64,000 nt of DNA from Prorocentrum cordatum (Eukaryota; Sar; Dinophyceae; Prorocentrales; Prorocentraceae), in assembly GCA_963575745.1 (NCBI GenBank), contig CAUYUJ010014180.1:185001-249000 (forward strand), in the 5' to 3' direction. Numbering within the stretch: position 1 is the first letter of the stretch; each line of letters starts with the position of its first letter. Positions 10,496 to 20,581 of this stretch are shown piece after piece. Position numbers and translations under genes: made by a program. The notes under the pieces were generated by a model that made no database searches, was not told the origin of the DNA, and worked only from the letters and a program-made list of their open reading frames with translations.

Positions 10496-10898
10496 TCATC
10501 AGCATTATCAGCATCCTCATCATCGTCAGAATCAGCATCAGCATCCGCATCATCATCAACAACATCATCATTGTTATCATCATCCGCATATACGGAAGCA
10601 TCATCATCATCAGCAGCAGCACCATCAGCATCATCATTATTACCATCATCACCATCATCACCATCATCACCATCGGCATCATCACCATCACCATCACCAT
10701 CACCATCCTCATCAGCATCATCATCACCATCAGCATCAGCATCAGCATCCTCCTCATCGACATCACCATGATCATCACCATCATCATCAAACTCATCAGC
10801 ATCATCATGGCAATCCTCCTTTCCTGTCCCTTCCCCGTGCGTCAAGAGTCCAGCATCATCATCACCAGCATCATCATCCTCAGCATCATCATCACCAG

Positions 10899-10929
<31 letters not shown>

Positions 10930-11655
10930 GTCACCATCATCATCATCCTCATCGGCATCAGCATCACCAGCAGCATCATCTTCATCATAATCATCATCAG
11001 CATCACCATTAGCATCATCATAATTAACTATCAGTATCACCATGATCATCAGTATCATCATCATCAGCACCATCGTCATCATGATCATTACCAGCATCAC
11101 GATCATAATCAGCATCCTGATCATCATCAGCAGCATCAGCATCAGTAGCAACATCAACGTCATCATCAGCATCATCATCAGCATCACCATCATCAGCATC
11201 ATCAGCATCACCAGCATCATCATCATCATAATCAGAATCAGTATCATGAGCATCAGCATCATCAATTTCAGCATTAGCATCATCAGCAGCAGCAGCAGCA
11301 CCACCTGCATCAGCATCAACAGCAGCAGCAGCATCCTCACCAATATCATAAGCTGCTTCTGCATCAACATTATCATCGTCCTCGGCTTCATTGATCACAA
11401 TCCCAGAATCATCATCAGCATCATCGTCTTCACTACCACCACCATCATCAAAATCAGCATCCTCATCATTCTCATCATCAGCATCAGCATCATCGTCACC
11501 ACCATGGCCACCACCATCATCATCACCATCATCATCATCAGAATGATGATAATAATGATGGCGGTAAATCAGCATCGTCATCATCCTCATCGTCATCATC
11601 TTCAGCATCGTCATCGTCATCGTCATCAATATCATCAATATCATCATCATCGCCC
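10210..11655. repeat. Compound TCC then TCA array (~1.4 kb)
   Basis: (TCC)n at 10216-10320, then 1.3 kb of ATC/CAT triplets interspersed with CAG, CAC, CGT and CAA. Read as ORFs it gives poly-His/Gln, poly-Ser or poly-Ile on the plus strand and poly-Asp, poly-Met or Ala/Asp on the minus strand, so all frames stay open. Confidence 0.95.
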
Positions 11656-11894
11656 ACGTGCCTCCCCTTCTCCACTCCCGTTCCCCCTCCTCTGTCTCGT
11701 CTTCCTCAACCTCCTGCCCCTCCTCTGTCATCGCCCCAGCTCCTGCCTCCTCATCCCTCTCCGGCGTCTTCCTCAGTCCTTTTGCCTCATCAATAACCCC
11801 TCCCTGTCGCAACCCCAATCGTGTTGGTAGGGCGGGCAAGGCGCCTCGCCGGAGACTTCCTCACCATGTATGACCCTGAAGCTTGACACTTGCA

Positions 11895-12250
11895 ACCGTC
11901 TAAATGATGGATGGCGGGTCCTTGTCGAAATGGAGCTCTCGCTTTAGCGCCGCGCACATTCGTCGTGAAAGCTTGCGACAGTTTCAAGAATGGATGGCAG
12001 GTGCTTTTCAAAATGCGGCTCTCGCCCTAGCGCCGCCCAAATTCGTCTGAAAAGTGTGAAGCGTTTTCATGGATGGAGGGCGGGTCTTTTTTGTCAAAAC
12101 GTGGCTCTCGCCTTGGTTGGCGCCACGCACATGTGTCGTAAAATGTTGCAGCAGTTTGAAGGATGGAGGGCGGTTCCTTGGAAAATGTGGCTCTCGCCTT
12201 AGCGCCGCACGCATTCGTCTTGAAAGCGTGCAGCATGTTCACGGATTCGT
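11895..12250. repeat. 83-bp satellite array, four copies
   Basis: The marker GCTCTCGC occurs at about 11935, 12018, 12104 and 12190 (spacing 83, 86, 86 bp). Same family as 9361-9895. Copies are more diverged from one another than in that array. Confidence 0.9.
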
Positions 12251-12562
12251 AGGGTTGAAGTCCCAGAAACAGCGACGCGCATGATTTAAAACTGCCAGGA
12301 CGCAACAGTCACGTTGAGCCAAGGTGTTGAAGTCCCAGGAACGGCGTTCTGGCATGGTTCATGCTTGTCAAGACGCAACTGTCACGTTGATTCGCGGCGT
12401 GGGAATCACAGGAATGGTTCGGTACGAGTGAAGATTCTCACACGGTTGTCTTTCAATGGGGCACTTCCCGCAATGAGCATAAATTCTTGCACGTAGAGGC
12501 CTATGAGGAGGAAACTTGAAGGGATGGTAGAGGCCTATGAGGAGGAAACTTGAAGGGATGGC
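12250..12562. repeat. Spacer of the higher-order repeat, copy 2
   Basis: Contains two ~72-bp units (GTTGAAGTCCCAGGAAC ... GTCACGTTGA) at about 12254 and 12325. A perfect-looking 33-bp direct duplication of GTAGAGGCCTATGAGGAGG... lies at about 12495 and 12529. Confidence 0.75.
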
Positions 12563-12822
12563 TTCTTCTTCAACCAGAACAACCAGGAAGACCTGCAGAC
12601 GAAAGTGCCAACAAAATGACGCAAGCAATTCCGGAGACTCGCGAAGACCAACCTGCCATAGGCGAACCAACGCGCGAAAATTCTGTCTGTGCTGACGAAT
12701 GAGCGTTGTCTTGCGAACGTGTCCGAAACTCGGGCCAAAGGCTGTTGTGTCAAAGCCCCGCGAGCCACCAGCTCCGTGACCACTGCTACCATCGTTGATG
12801 CGTCTTGGATCGATTTACGCTG

Positions 12823-12889
12823 GTCCTCCTCCTCCTCCTCCTCCTCCTCCTCCTCCTCCTCCTCCTCCTCCTCCTCCTCCTCCTCCTCC
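12823..12889. repeat. (TCC)n microsatellite
   Basis: About 22 uninterrupted CTC triplets. A short (GA)n run follows at about 12980-12998. Confidence 0.97.
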
Positions 12890-12899
12890 CCTTGCACGC

Positions 12900-13364
12900 G
12901 CATGAGCTGGGAGACAAACGTCGGACTCGCGGCCTCGGCCCCGCCTCACCTAGGCCCTCTTCGACCTCGCGGCCTCCTGCGGGAGAGAGAGAGAGAGAGA
13001 GAGGGAGAGGCCAACAACTGCTTTGAGGCCGCTGGTCAGCGGGCCGCCGGGGACAGTGGCGGGGAGAGCCGGTGGCGGGACTGCGCGGGCGCCAGAGGCG
13101 CGGCTGAGACGCGGCAGCGCAGGGGCGGATTTTGTTCGGTCCTGGGCTGGCGCCTGGCCTCAGCTCCCAGTGCGGGGCCGGACAGAGGGTGGGGGGAGCA
13201 GGGACGAAGGGGGGACGATAGGGACGGGGGGACTCGGTAAAGGGGGGACTCGTCAAAGAGGGGGGGGGAACATTGGCTTGGAGTCAGCGTTGCATCGCTG
13301 ATGGATCGGCGATAGGCCCTCGATGGCAGGCTGGAGCGCCCAAGCCACGATTGGCAAGGAGTGA
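12900..13364. other. GC-rich unique sequence, nothing recognised
   Basis: Overlapping short ORFs on both strands, all compositional. G-rich runs at about 13190-13270. Confidence 0.4.
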
Positions 13365-13652
13365 GTGATTGGGGGTCGATTCCCACCCCTGGGCCAGACC
13401 CCCCCTGCCGTTGCCCCTGAAGGGCGAGGAAAGGAATTACGGCAGGCTCATGTCGTGACGACCTCTGGGCATTGGTTTTGGCATCGCGTGGATCGCTCAA
13501 CCCTCAACGAACGCGTCTTTCCTGCAGCGCAGATCTTTCGATGTCGGCCGATTCATGGCCACTGGCGGCGTTCAACCTGGAACGCCCGCGCTGGGAATCG
13601 GCAACAGCGCCAGCATCGCAAGGAGCGGTGGTGGGTCCTCGTGTTGATGTAG
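13365..13652 (+). other. Dispersed repeat R1, copy 1, with conserved reading frame
   Basis: The segment 13446-13605 is related to 48615-48775. Read in the plus frame of this 95-codon ORF, the two copies align without gaps: VDRSTLNER / VDRPTLKDR, then RCRPIHGHWRRSTWNARAG / RYQPVLGRWRRSALTARAG. Substitutions include conservative ones (N/K, E/D, I/V). It may be a short coding repeat or a piece of an unknown mobile element. No family recognised. Confidence 0.45.
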
Positions 13653-14489
13653 TGTGGCTGTGTTTTCGGTGTCCCGCTCGAGACATCTCCGATGTCTAGC
13701 TCAGGGAAAAATCGAGGACGCCCTCGCCAGGCGTGACCCTGCTGCTGGCGCTGGCGTCGCCTTCCCTTCATCCGAGGAGTGGAGATGGAGGGACGGAAGT
13801 GAGAAAGAGCTCGCCATCGCTCGGACGTCCATTCCCCGTGCATGTTCGATGTCGTGCATGTTTTTTTTTCGCAAGATGACCCAACATGAACCTCGATGGT
13901 GCTCGCCGAGAGAAATGCACGCGTCCGAGCGATGCCAAGAGAGGAGAAACAGAGCGGAGGGGATGGGGGGAGGCACACAGGGTCGCGAGAGATAAACGTA
14001 AAGGAGGCGAATGGTAAGATGAGGGCCCCTGCCAGGGGAAAGGGGGGGAGGGCTTCCCTCCAGCGAGTGCACCCTGCCATCGCGCTTCAGATCTGGCCAA
14101 CTTCGAACGCGACGCCACAAACCCGATGCACCAAACGATGGCGACAGTTTGCCGTACCCGCCACCGCGCAGGAGACACGTTGAGGCAGGGTTAGACCTGG
14201 CCACTCGGGGGCGGAAAGCGCCCTCCCCTTGAGAGCGAACGAGATCGCTGGCCTGTGCTGTCCTCGGGGCCCTTTTCACCTGATTGGCGTGCCTATCGCG
14301 GCTGAGAAAAAAAAACAGGAACTCGGGCAGGAACTTCGGACCTTCGGGTTCGCGAGAAAATCTCGAGCGAAAACGAAGATCGCGATGCTGGGCGCACCGA
14401 GAAACGCAACGGGAAATGAACGGAATACATGGAGCCTGGCGGAAGCCTGAATAGTTAACACCCAAACTGCTACGATGGTTTGGCTTCCG
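13653..14489. other. Unique GC-rich sequence, nothing recognised
   Basis: A 272-codon minus-strand frame spans 14519-13701 but overlaps several other open frames, has no motif and no coding signature. I do not call a gene. Confidence 0.4.
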
Positions 14490-14720
14490 AGGCTGGTCCA
14501 AGATGGCTCTATGAGACACAAAGACGGCCTAAGAGGGCCGAAAGAAACCAATGTGATGGCCTAGTACTACCCTACTGGGACATCCGCAAGACGGCTCCAA
14601 GAAGGGCCCCAAATCTGTCCAGACGGCCCCAAAATGGTTCTGCCGAGCCAATCCGGGGGGAACACGGAAGAGCCATTGCGCCCAAGACAGCCCAAGAGTG
14701 TCCTCGGGACCCGCGGGGGG
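14490..14720. repeat. 15-bp-period CCAAGA/GGCCC minisatellite, decayed block 2
   Basis: Scattered CCAAGA, CCTAAGAGGGCC, CAAGACGGC and CCAAGAAGGGCCCC motifs in the same orientation as block 1 but with weaker periodicity. Confidence 0.55.
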
Positions 14721-15194
14721 CTCGTCGAACTATGATTCCACCGAGCCTTGTTACTGGTCAAGTGGAAGGCGGAGGGATCTTCGAAGCCTCGATTGCCTTG
14801 CCAGTTCGCTTCCGCTTGGACGATCCTGTAGTTCAAGGAGCTTGGTAGATGGCCTCTGTCATGTCTTCCGCAAGCCTCGCAGTTCCCCCTGTCTTCGGCT
14901 CGCATTCCCACCTCTGCTCACGCTCCTCGCCACTCTCCCTCTCATCTCCTCCGCCTCGGCGTGCCCACATCCGAGGCCGCAGCACACAGCATGTGGCTCG
15001 TGGTCGCGGGCAGCTCGGTGCGCCTCGACGGACAAGCACAGCAGAGGACTGGTACGCTTCTGTGAGGGCGCACGGCACCCGACGCTAATCTGGGGAGCAC
15101 TTCGCACGCCGGTCGTCGCCCAGGGGCTGCGAAGGGCTGGCCTGCCGAACCTTTTCGACAGAGCTCGGCAGAGCCGTGGCGCCCAGGGCAGCCC
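14721..15194. other. Unique sequence up to assembly gap
   Basis: Several overlapping plus-strand frames (one from 14698 runs into the gap). Ser/Arg/Pro-rich with no motif. Confidence 0.4.
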
Positions 15195-15294
15195 NNNNNN
15201 NNNNNNNNNNNNNNNNNNNNNNNNNNNNNNNNNNNNNNNNNNNNNNNNNNNNNNNNNNNNNNNNNNNNNNNNNNNNNNNNNNNNNNNNNNNNNN
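15195..15294. other. Assembly gap (100 N)
   Basis: Exactly 100 undefined bases, followed at once by a (CCT)n tract. The gap probably reflects a longer microsatellite that was not assembled. Translations across it are meaningless. Confidence 1.
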
Positions 15295-15341
15295 CCTCCT
15301 CCTCCTCCTCCTCCTCCTCCCCCTCCCCCTCCCCCTCCCCT
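15295..15341. repeat. (CCT)n and (CCCCCT)n microsatellite
   Basis: Remains of the tract at the gap edge: CCT triplets, then CCCCCT hexamers. Confidence 0.95.
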
Positions 15342-16200
15342 CAAGCACAGGTGGGCGGGGCGCGTAGTACCATCTTTTGGCTCCTACTCGCTCGCGCTAG
15401 CCCAGCTTCCCGCCTTCTCGTCGGCGCTTGGGGGACATCAGGGACTCCGGACCGTGTTGGGAGTCGTTTGCTCACATCGGTATCGTCCAGCCTCTCCTGG
15501 TGACGAAGGGGAATGAATTCGCGATTTCAAGTCTTATTATTCCGGGGCTGTGGCGCAGGCCAAACAAGCTGGTGGGTACCACTACGGGTTTCGCATGGTG
15601 TCGCTCCTCCAGTTCGGGCTGCATGTGGTGTGGCTTTGGAATGTTTCAGTTTGGGCTCATTTCGTCAGCTATCGTTTGGGCATCTCCCAGCTCCGCCAGG
15701 GGAGGGTATGTCTTTCGGTTTCTGGTGTTGGGGCCTCCATTTCTCGTGCATCAAGCGTGAGCCAGACATCATCAGCTATAACGCTGGGATCTCCCATCTC
15801 CGCCAGGGGAGGGTATTTCAGGTGCTTTTGGTGGTTATGGTTCGCTGTCTTCGTGCAGTGTTTCAAGTTGGTGCAGAAGGCTCGGCTGGAAGGAATGAAC
15901 AGTTTGGGTGGTAATTTTGGCTGCGTTGCTGTCTTGCGAGGCTGTCTGCGGAGGAGGCGATCTTTATGATATACGTGAGAGGTAGCCCGTTGACCTGCGG
16001 AGAGGGCCGAATCGAGCCAAGTCCGTTTCAGTTTAGCTTGGTATGCTTCGTTTGTTGAGGTGCCATTCGAATTTGGAGGGATTCGCTATGTGACAACGCT
16101 TTGCGCTCCATAGACTTCGTTGTCGGGTTCGTCATGTACCTTCTGCTGAGGTTCCTGTACTGGGTCGTCTCGTTCGCGGGTTTGCTCAGGGGGTGGCCTT
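15342..16200. other. Unique moderate-GC sequence with a two-copy ~107-bp repeat
   Basis: ATCTCCCA.CTCCGCCAGGGG occurs at about 15680 and 15789, with related flanks (TCAGCTAT...). The plus strand has three overlapping frames of 110-139 codons between 15428 and 15969. None has a recognisable domain, so no gene is called. Confidence 0.5.
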
Positions 16201-16248
16201 AGCGTAGTTGCCTTGTAAATATATCACTACGTGATGGCGGAAATCCTG

Positions 16249-16372
16249 GAAATCCCCCTCCCCCTCCCCCTCCCCCTCCCCCTCCTCCTCCTCCGCCTCC
16301 TCCTCCTCCTCCTCCTCCTCCTTCTCCTCCTCCTCCTCCTCCTCCTCCATCTCCTCCGTCTCCTCCTGCTCT
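16249..16372. repeat. (CCCCTC)n and (TCC)n microsatellite
   Basis: Hexamer CCCCTC repeats followed by TCC triplets, preceding the ORF at 16696. Confidence 0.95.
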
Positions 16373-16695
16373 CAAGCCCTCGGCTCGAGCCCTCCTTCGG
16401 CCGCGCCTTGGCTCAAACCGGGCGGGCCATGGTGGCACGGAGGTGACTGCGAACCGACCGCCACACACCCACCACCAGGGGGCGCGCCACGCTGCACGTG
16501 GCGGGTGACCCTGGCTGGTCGCTTGAGAGGGAGCCCCAGATAGGCCGCTCAAGCGCGGGGATTGGATGGCCGATACCAGCGGCCCTGCAGTAGAGAAGCA
16601 GCAGTCATGCGAAGGTTTTCCCCAGCTGGGAGCCTTGATGGGACAGCAGGCGCACCAGTGGCGCCAGCGAAGCGGACCGCATCCTGCGCAAGGAG

Positions 16696-17478
16696 ATGGA
16701 GAAGGCGCTCACGGAGGCCATACCCAGTCAGGGTGCCGGGTCGAGGATCCAAGAAGAAGACCGCCGCAGGGCAGAGCGAGCATCCCGCCGTGGCCGCTAC
16801 CGCCCAAAGGCGACCACTGGCAGTACGCGCCCGAAGGAGGAGGAGGAGGAGGAGGAGGAGGAGAAGGAGGAGCCCAAGGAGGAGCTCCCGAGATCCAGCG
16901 ACGAAGAGTACAGCTCCGAAGGATCAGCGAGGGCCCTGCCGTCGCCCTCCGAGGATCCAGCGAGCTCAGCGGCCCCAGCGGAGGCACCACTGAAGGACCC
17001 AGGAAGTTATCCCAGCGGTGCCACTGGAGCCGCGAGTTCCGAAAGGAGGAGCCGCACTACCACAATGAGGAGAGGACCCGACGCGACAGCAAAGCCGTGG
17101 CACCTCGTCCAGGCGCCAAGTGCGCCGCAAGCGCCACCAGGAGCAGAAGTCCAGCTCTCGCAATCACCCTGGAAAGGTTGGTCACGAGGCCGGCGAGGCT
17201 TCGCGGCGATCGAGGTTGAGGAGAAAGGGACGCTCGGTGTGGCGGGAAGCCGACTCCCAGTCGCCCTCCCCACGATGACCAGCGGCCAACTGCGACCACC
17301 CCAGTGTCAGGCACAGCCTAGCCCGACACCATGGCCATCGGCAGGTGGAGCTGGGGCACCCACCGCAGCTCAGGGCCATCAGCCTCAGACAAGCGGGTGG
17401 CAACCAGCCACCAGAGGGCCACAAGAACGTCAAGAACACAAAGAAGCCGCCGTGGCGCCACTCCAGAAGCCCGAATAG
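16696..17478 (+). CDS. Uncharacterised ORF with acidic run, doubtful
   Basis: A 260-codon plus-strand frame starting MEKALTEAIPSQGAG, with an acidic stretch PKEEEEEEEEEKEEPKEE at about residues 47-64, then Ser/Pro/Ala-rich and later Gln/Pro-rich sequence. The acidic stretch is an in-frame (GGA)n microsatellite at 16837-16876. The two other plus frames are also open for long stretches. One of them reads as Arg/Ser-rich (SSRNHPGKVGHEAG near 17150), reminiscent of the basic segments of retroelement gag proteins. I cannot say which frame, if any, is used. No domain recognised. Confidence 0.25.
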   Translation: MEKALTEAIPSQGAGSRIQEEDRRRAERASRRGRYRPKATTGSTRPKEEEEEEEEEKEEPKEELPRSSDEEYSSEGSARALPSPSEDPASSAAPAEAPLKDPGSYPSGATGAASSERRSRTTTMRRGPDATAKPWHLVQAPSAPQAPPGAEVQLSQSPWKGWSRGRRGFAAIEVEEKGTLGVAGSRLPVALPTMTSGQLRPPQCQAQPSPTPWPSAGGAGAPTAAQGHQPQTSGWQPATRGPQERQEHKEAAVAPLQKPE

Positions 17479-17772
17479 GCAGCTGTGGAAGAAAGGCCAC
17501 TCGCCAGAGCGGGCCAGGCCATGGCGCACGAAGCCAGACCAGAGTGCGCGGCGTGTACAGATCTGGCAGAAGAGCACCACCAAGGCGGCAGGCAGCGCAG
17601 TGAGACCGCAAACCTACCCCTATGAATAAAGAAAAACTGCGGATCAGGCTGCAGAGAGAGTTCGGCAACATGATCCACCAGGACAGCCTCAAGAAGATGG
17701 ACTTCACGTGCAAGCGCGGCAAGCGGCTACCGACGACGCATCCAGCGGCGCCTCCTGCACAGCGCGCTCGAG

Positions 17773-18150
17773 GTGCCAGCACCTCAACTCCGACATTCGG
17801 ACCTCGAAGACAAGAGCGGTGCTGCAACACCGCCCCCGCGAGCTGCTACGCGGGCCACCTCGGCACCACCCGGCTGTTTTGCCGAGGTGCGCTCTCCTGA
17901 CCCTGATGCTCCAGCGCAGCCAGACCTGCCAGACCCGCGAGAAGAGGTGGGTCATACCACTGCGAGTGCGAATGAATTGGCGCCTCGCGCCGCGGTTGTG
18001 CTATCCGGCCATGATGCGCCAGACGAGCCCGACCAGCCAGACCGAGCAGAAGAGGTTGACCCTGTGGAGCCTACCACAGCACTGGAGCCGGCGCCTCGCG
18101 CCACAGTCCTCATCAACAACACCTACGGCAAGGCAGCCCTGGCCAGGTGA
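17773..18150 (+). CDS. ORF with a 36-residue internal repeat, uncharacterised
   Basis: A 125-codon frame. Two consecutive segments align: DAPAQPDLPDPREEVGHTT... NELAPRAAVVL and DAPDEPDQPDRAEEVDPVE... ALEPAPRATVL. The spacing at DNA level is 108 bp (GAAGAGGT at 17941 and 18049), so the duplication keeps the frame. Acidic, Pro/Ala-rich, probably unstructured. The start codon shown is only the first available ATG; the upstream frame was not followed to an intron or acceptor. In-frame duplication with conservative changes suggests past coding. Confidence 0.35.
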   Translation: MPAPQLRHSDLEDKSGAATPPPRAATRATSAPPGCFAEVRSPDPDAPAQPDLPDPREEVGHTTASANELAPRAAVVLSGHDAPDEPDQPDRAEEVDPVEPTTALEPAPRATVLINNTYGKAALAR

Positions 18151-18497
18151 GGGTGGCAGCTTGGCCCCCTGCACGTGGTGAGAGCCCACCCTGCAGACAG
18201 AGCTCTCCCCCCAACCCTGCCCAGCTGAGCAGGGAGCACGACCACCACGAGCAACAGTCGGCGGAATCAGAGGCCGATGCGGAGGACTATTGCCACGCTT
18301 TGAGGGCACACATGCAAGAGGTGTATGATCTCCAGCAGTAGGCCTGTGCGGAGCAGGTTAAAACCAAAGACGCCGACACCGACTTCTTCCACCGCGACAT
18401 GGTGCGGTACCGCACCGCTCCGGCGACTGTGGTGGCCTTCGGCGACAAGGTCAAGACCGCCAAGAGCGAGCAAGCGCTGGCCCTTACCTCCCACTAG
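18147..18497 (+). pseudogene. Broken helical-type ORF with in-frame TAG, uncharacterised
   Basis: The frame from 18147 reads ...ADAEDYCHALRAHMQEVYDLQQ, then TAG at 18339-18341. It continues in the same frame as ACAEQVKTKDADTDFF, HRDMVRYRTAPATVVAF and GDKVKTAKSEQALALTSH before TAG at 18495-18497. The mixed, amphipathic composition on both sides of the first stop looks like a decayed coding sequence, not chance. Family not recognised. Confidence 0.35.
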
Positions 18498-18630
18498 GTG
18501 TGCGTCCTGCAGCACGCACCCTGAGCTGGGTGGCCGCGCCTGCACCCACAGTTTTTCCCACCTACGTGCAGCAGGATCATCCGCAGGTTCACCATTGGTG
18601 TTCCTGTGATTGGTCCGAGAGCTCGGAGAG

Positions 18631-18676
18631 TTCCTCCTCCTCCTCCTCCTCCTCCTCCTCCTCCTCCTCCTCCTCG
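18631..18676. repeat. (TCC)n microsatellite
   Basis: About 15 uninterrupted triplets. Confidence 0.97.
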
Positions 18677-18699
18677 TTCCCTCTCTCACTCCTCTCCTC

Positions 18700-20134
18700 C
18701 TTCAAAATGGCCCGGGCCCGTCGCCTCAGGCTGCCCTATGTCAAGGCCTTCACAATTCACTCAGAGAGCTTGGTTGGTTGCGCCACTGCTGCTGATCTTG
18801 GTAATCCTCCCCCTCGTAGACCTCACCACCCGTATCCCCCAAGGAGGGATGATGCGACTGGCTCGGGACACGCTCCAGGAATTCTGGACGTTCTAGCGGC
18901 ACTCGGCCATTCGTCTCTGGCCGCTCGGGGCAAGCGGCAAGCCAGGAGACCTTGAAACGCACCATTCTCACGACTCCCTGCTCCCCCGGTCCCCCTCGCA
19001 CCGATGCCATGCCGCGGGCCTGGCGCCCCCGCCAGAGCTCCCAGAGGGCACCGCGCGGGCGGGATCTGCGCGCCGCCCCCGCCGAGAGCAGCAGGGGGCG
19101 CACATCCCGCCCACCACGCCTGCCGTGCATCCGCGCTGCGCGGCCGCGCGGAGCCCTCGGCCGCCCCGAGGCCGCGCTGGCGTTTTTTTTTCTCGATCTC
19201 GGTGTCTAGGTCTCGTTGCCAGGCCCCAGGACCATCATAACCAGATCCGAAACAAAAAACTGTCCATGGGAAAGGGGGTCGAGACCTTTTGGCCCGCGGA
19301 CCCGACAAAAACACGTCGTCGGACGTCTGGGTTTTCTGACGGTGCTCGTGGACGGGAAACACACACGGAACATACACGGAATAATCAGAAAACAAATACA
19401 TCAGCATTAACCTTCGGAGATCCAAGTTGGACGCTCGGAACGGGCATAAATCATGAACATGTCTTGGGTCGACGAAGGATCTCCCTCCCTGGCGCGCGGA
19501 GCGCGCCAGGTGCTGCGCCAGAGGCACCGCCGGGGGGTCCAGCGCCGATCCGAAAAATCCGTGCGGACCTCCGAAGGTTTTTTGTTGATTCCCCAAACAA
19601 GGCTTGCACTTGGGAATTCCCACTTCCGGTTAAAGAACTGGGCCTGTGTGTCTGTGTGGGTTTGGCGGTTCCGTGCCGGCCATCGCCACCCCGTCGCCGC
19701 CTCGTCGCGCCTCGTCGCCACGGCTTGGGCGTCGGTCTGGCGGTTCCGTGCCGGCCGTCGCCGTATCGTCGCCGCACATCGCCGCCGTTGGATTTCCCTT
19801 TTCAGAAAATATTAGGATCTACCCCCCCCCGCCGGGTTGATGGTACACCTTTCCGTATTGCAATGTGTACACGATGTTGCCCCATCGTCCATCCTAAAAT
19901 ATGAACTCGTACCATCCCAGCCAGGCCGCGGAGTTCGTCCCCCCTTCATCCTCTGGAAAATGCGCGCACGTTCGCTCATCAAGAATCATCCATTTTCAAG
20001 CCCTTACCCCAAAAAAAAAGCAACGTGCGCACGCGCGCGTCGTCGCGCGCGAACGCCGACATGTTCAAAAAAAATGAGGTTCCGTAAAGAATTCAAAATC
20101 GAATGTCCCGGAACATTCAGAAACAAAAACAGGT
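18700..20134. other. Unique sequence, no recognised gene
   Basis: GC-rich to about 19170, then more mixed. A short direct repeat (GGCGGTTCCGTGCCGGCC at about 19662 and 19739, 77 bp apart) is embedded in CGTCGCC-rich sequence. Several frames of 85-266 codons exist on both strands, none with a motif. Confidence 0.4.
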
Positions 20135-20581
20135 TTGGCAACCAGGGCTTCCAAAACCTTCATCGCGGGCGCGAAAACATCGTCATCGTTGCTGGCGGGC
20201 GCGATCAACATCGGCGCAGTCATTGGTCTTGCCCTCGTCATCGCCATCATCGTCGCCATCACCGCTAGTCTCATAATCGCGTCTACCGGCGTCGGCGTCG
20301 CAATGATACCGCGCCCGCCCACGTCACCGACTCGCAACGAAGTGCCCGCTGAAGTGCCCAGCGGTCAGCGCCACCGCGGCCGCGTCGGTCACTCCGAACT
20401 AGCCGGTCGCCTCCCGCGCGAGCAAGCGCGGGCTAGCGCGGCCGCAGAGATGCACCAGCCGACGCCGAACACTCATCGCAATCGCCGTCGCATGGGTTAT
20501 GCAAACCAAATTGCGGGTGGGCGGGTGGGACGCGTGCGCGAGCAGTGGGGTCGGCAACTTCAAGTTCGGCAGGGCGAATAG
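20135..20581 (+). CDS. ORF with one strong hydrophobic segment, uncharacterised
   Basis: A 148-codon frame starting MATRASKTFIAGAKTSS. Residues about 20-57 (for example AVIGLALVIAIIVAITASLI) form a clear membrane-type helix. A polar Arg-rich tail follows. Upstream DNA is AT-richer, and the hydrophobic run derives from CATCGTC/GCCATC-like sequence, so a repeat origin is possible. No homologue recognised and no start or splice context to support it. Confidence 0.25.
   Translation: MATRASKTFIAGAKTSSSLLAGAINIGAVIGLALVIAIIVAITASLIIASTGVGVAMIPRPPTSPTRNEVPAEVPSGQRHRGRVGHSELAGRLPREQARASAAAEMHQPTPNTHRNRRRMGYANQIAGGRVGRVREQWGRQLQVRQGE

Larger units (their letters stand above)
7510..12562. repeat. Higher-order repeat: leader, 83-bp satellite, spacer, TCC/TCA tract
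   Basis: A leader with CATAAC...CCCTGTCGCA recurs at 7513, 9251 and 11791. Each is followed within about 100 bp by copies of an ~83-bp satellite. A spacer containing AACGGCGTTCTGGCA follows at 9992 and 12340, ending in CCTATGA.GAGG (about 10147 and 12502). A TCC/TCA tract then follows. Two full cycles and one decayed one (7510-9250) are visible. Spacing between leaders is about 1.74 and 2.54 kb; tract length explains most of the difference. Confidence 0.8.

Noticed and set aside
13368-13392. GGGGGTCGATTCCCACCCC, like a tRNA T-arm
   Set aside because: No acceptor stem, anticodon arm or D-arm could be placed around it.
16562-17219. Alternative Arg/Ser-rich frames overlapping the ORF at 16696
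   Set aside because: Interrupted by stops and microsatellite-derived runs; no way to choose a coding frame.
18580-18593. TCCGCAGGTTCACC, matching the reverse complement of the conserved 3' end of small-subunit rRNA
   Set aside because: Only 14 bases; upstream and downstream sequence does not match rRNA.
18700-18720. CAAAATGGCCCGG beside a (TCC)n tract, similar to the spliced-leader core
   Set aside because: Only about nine contiguous matching bases, and the microsatellite is on the wrong side relative to the other relicts.
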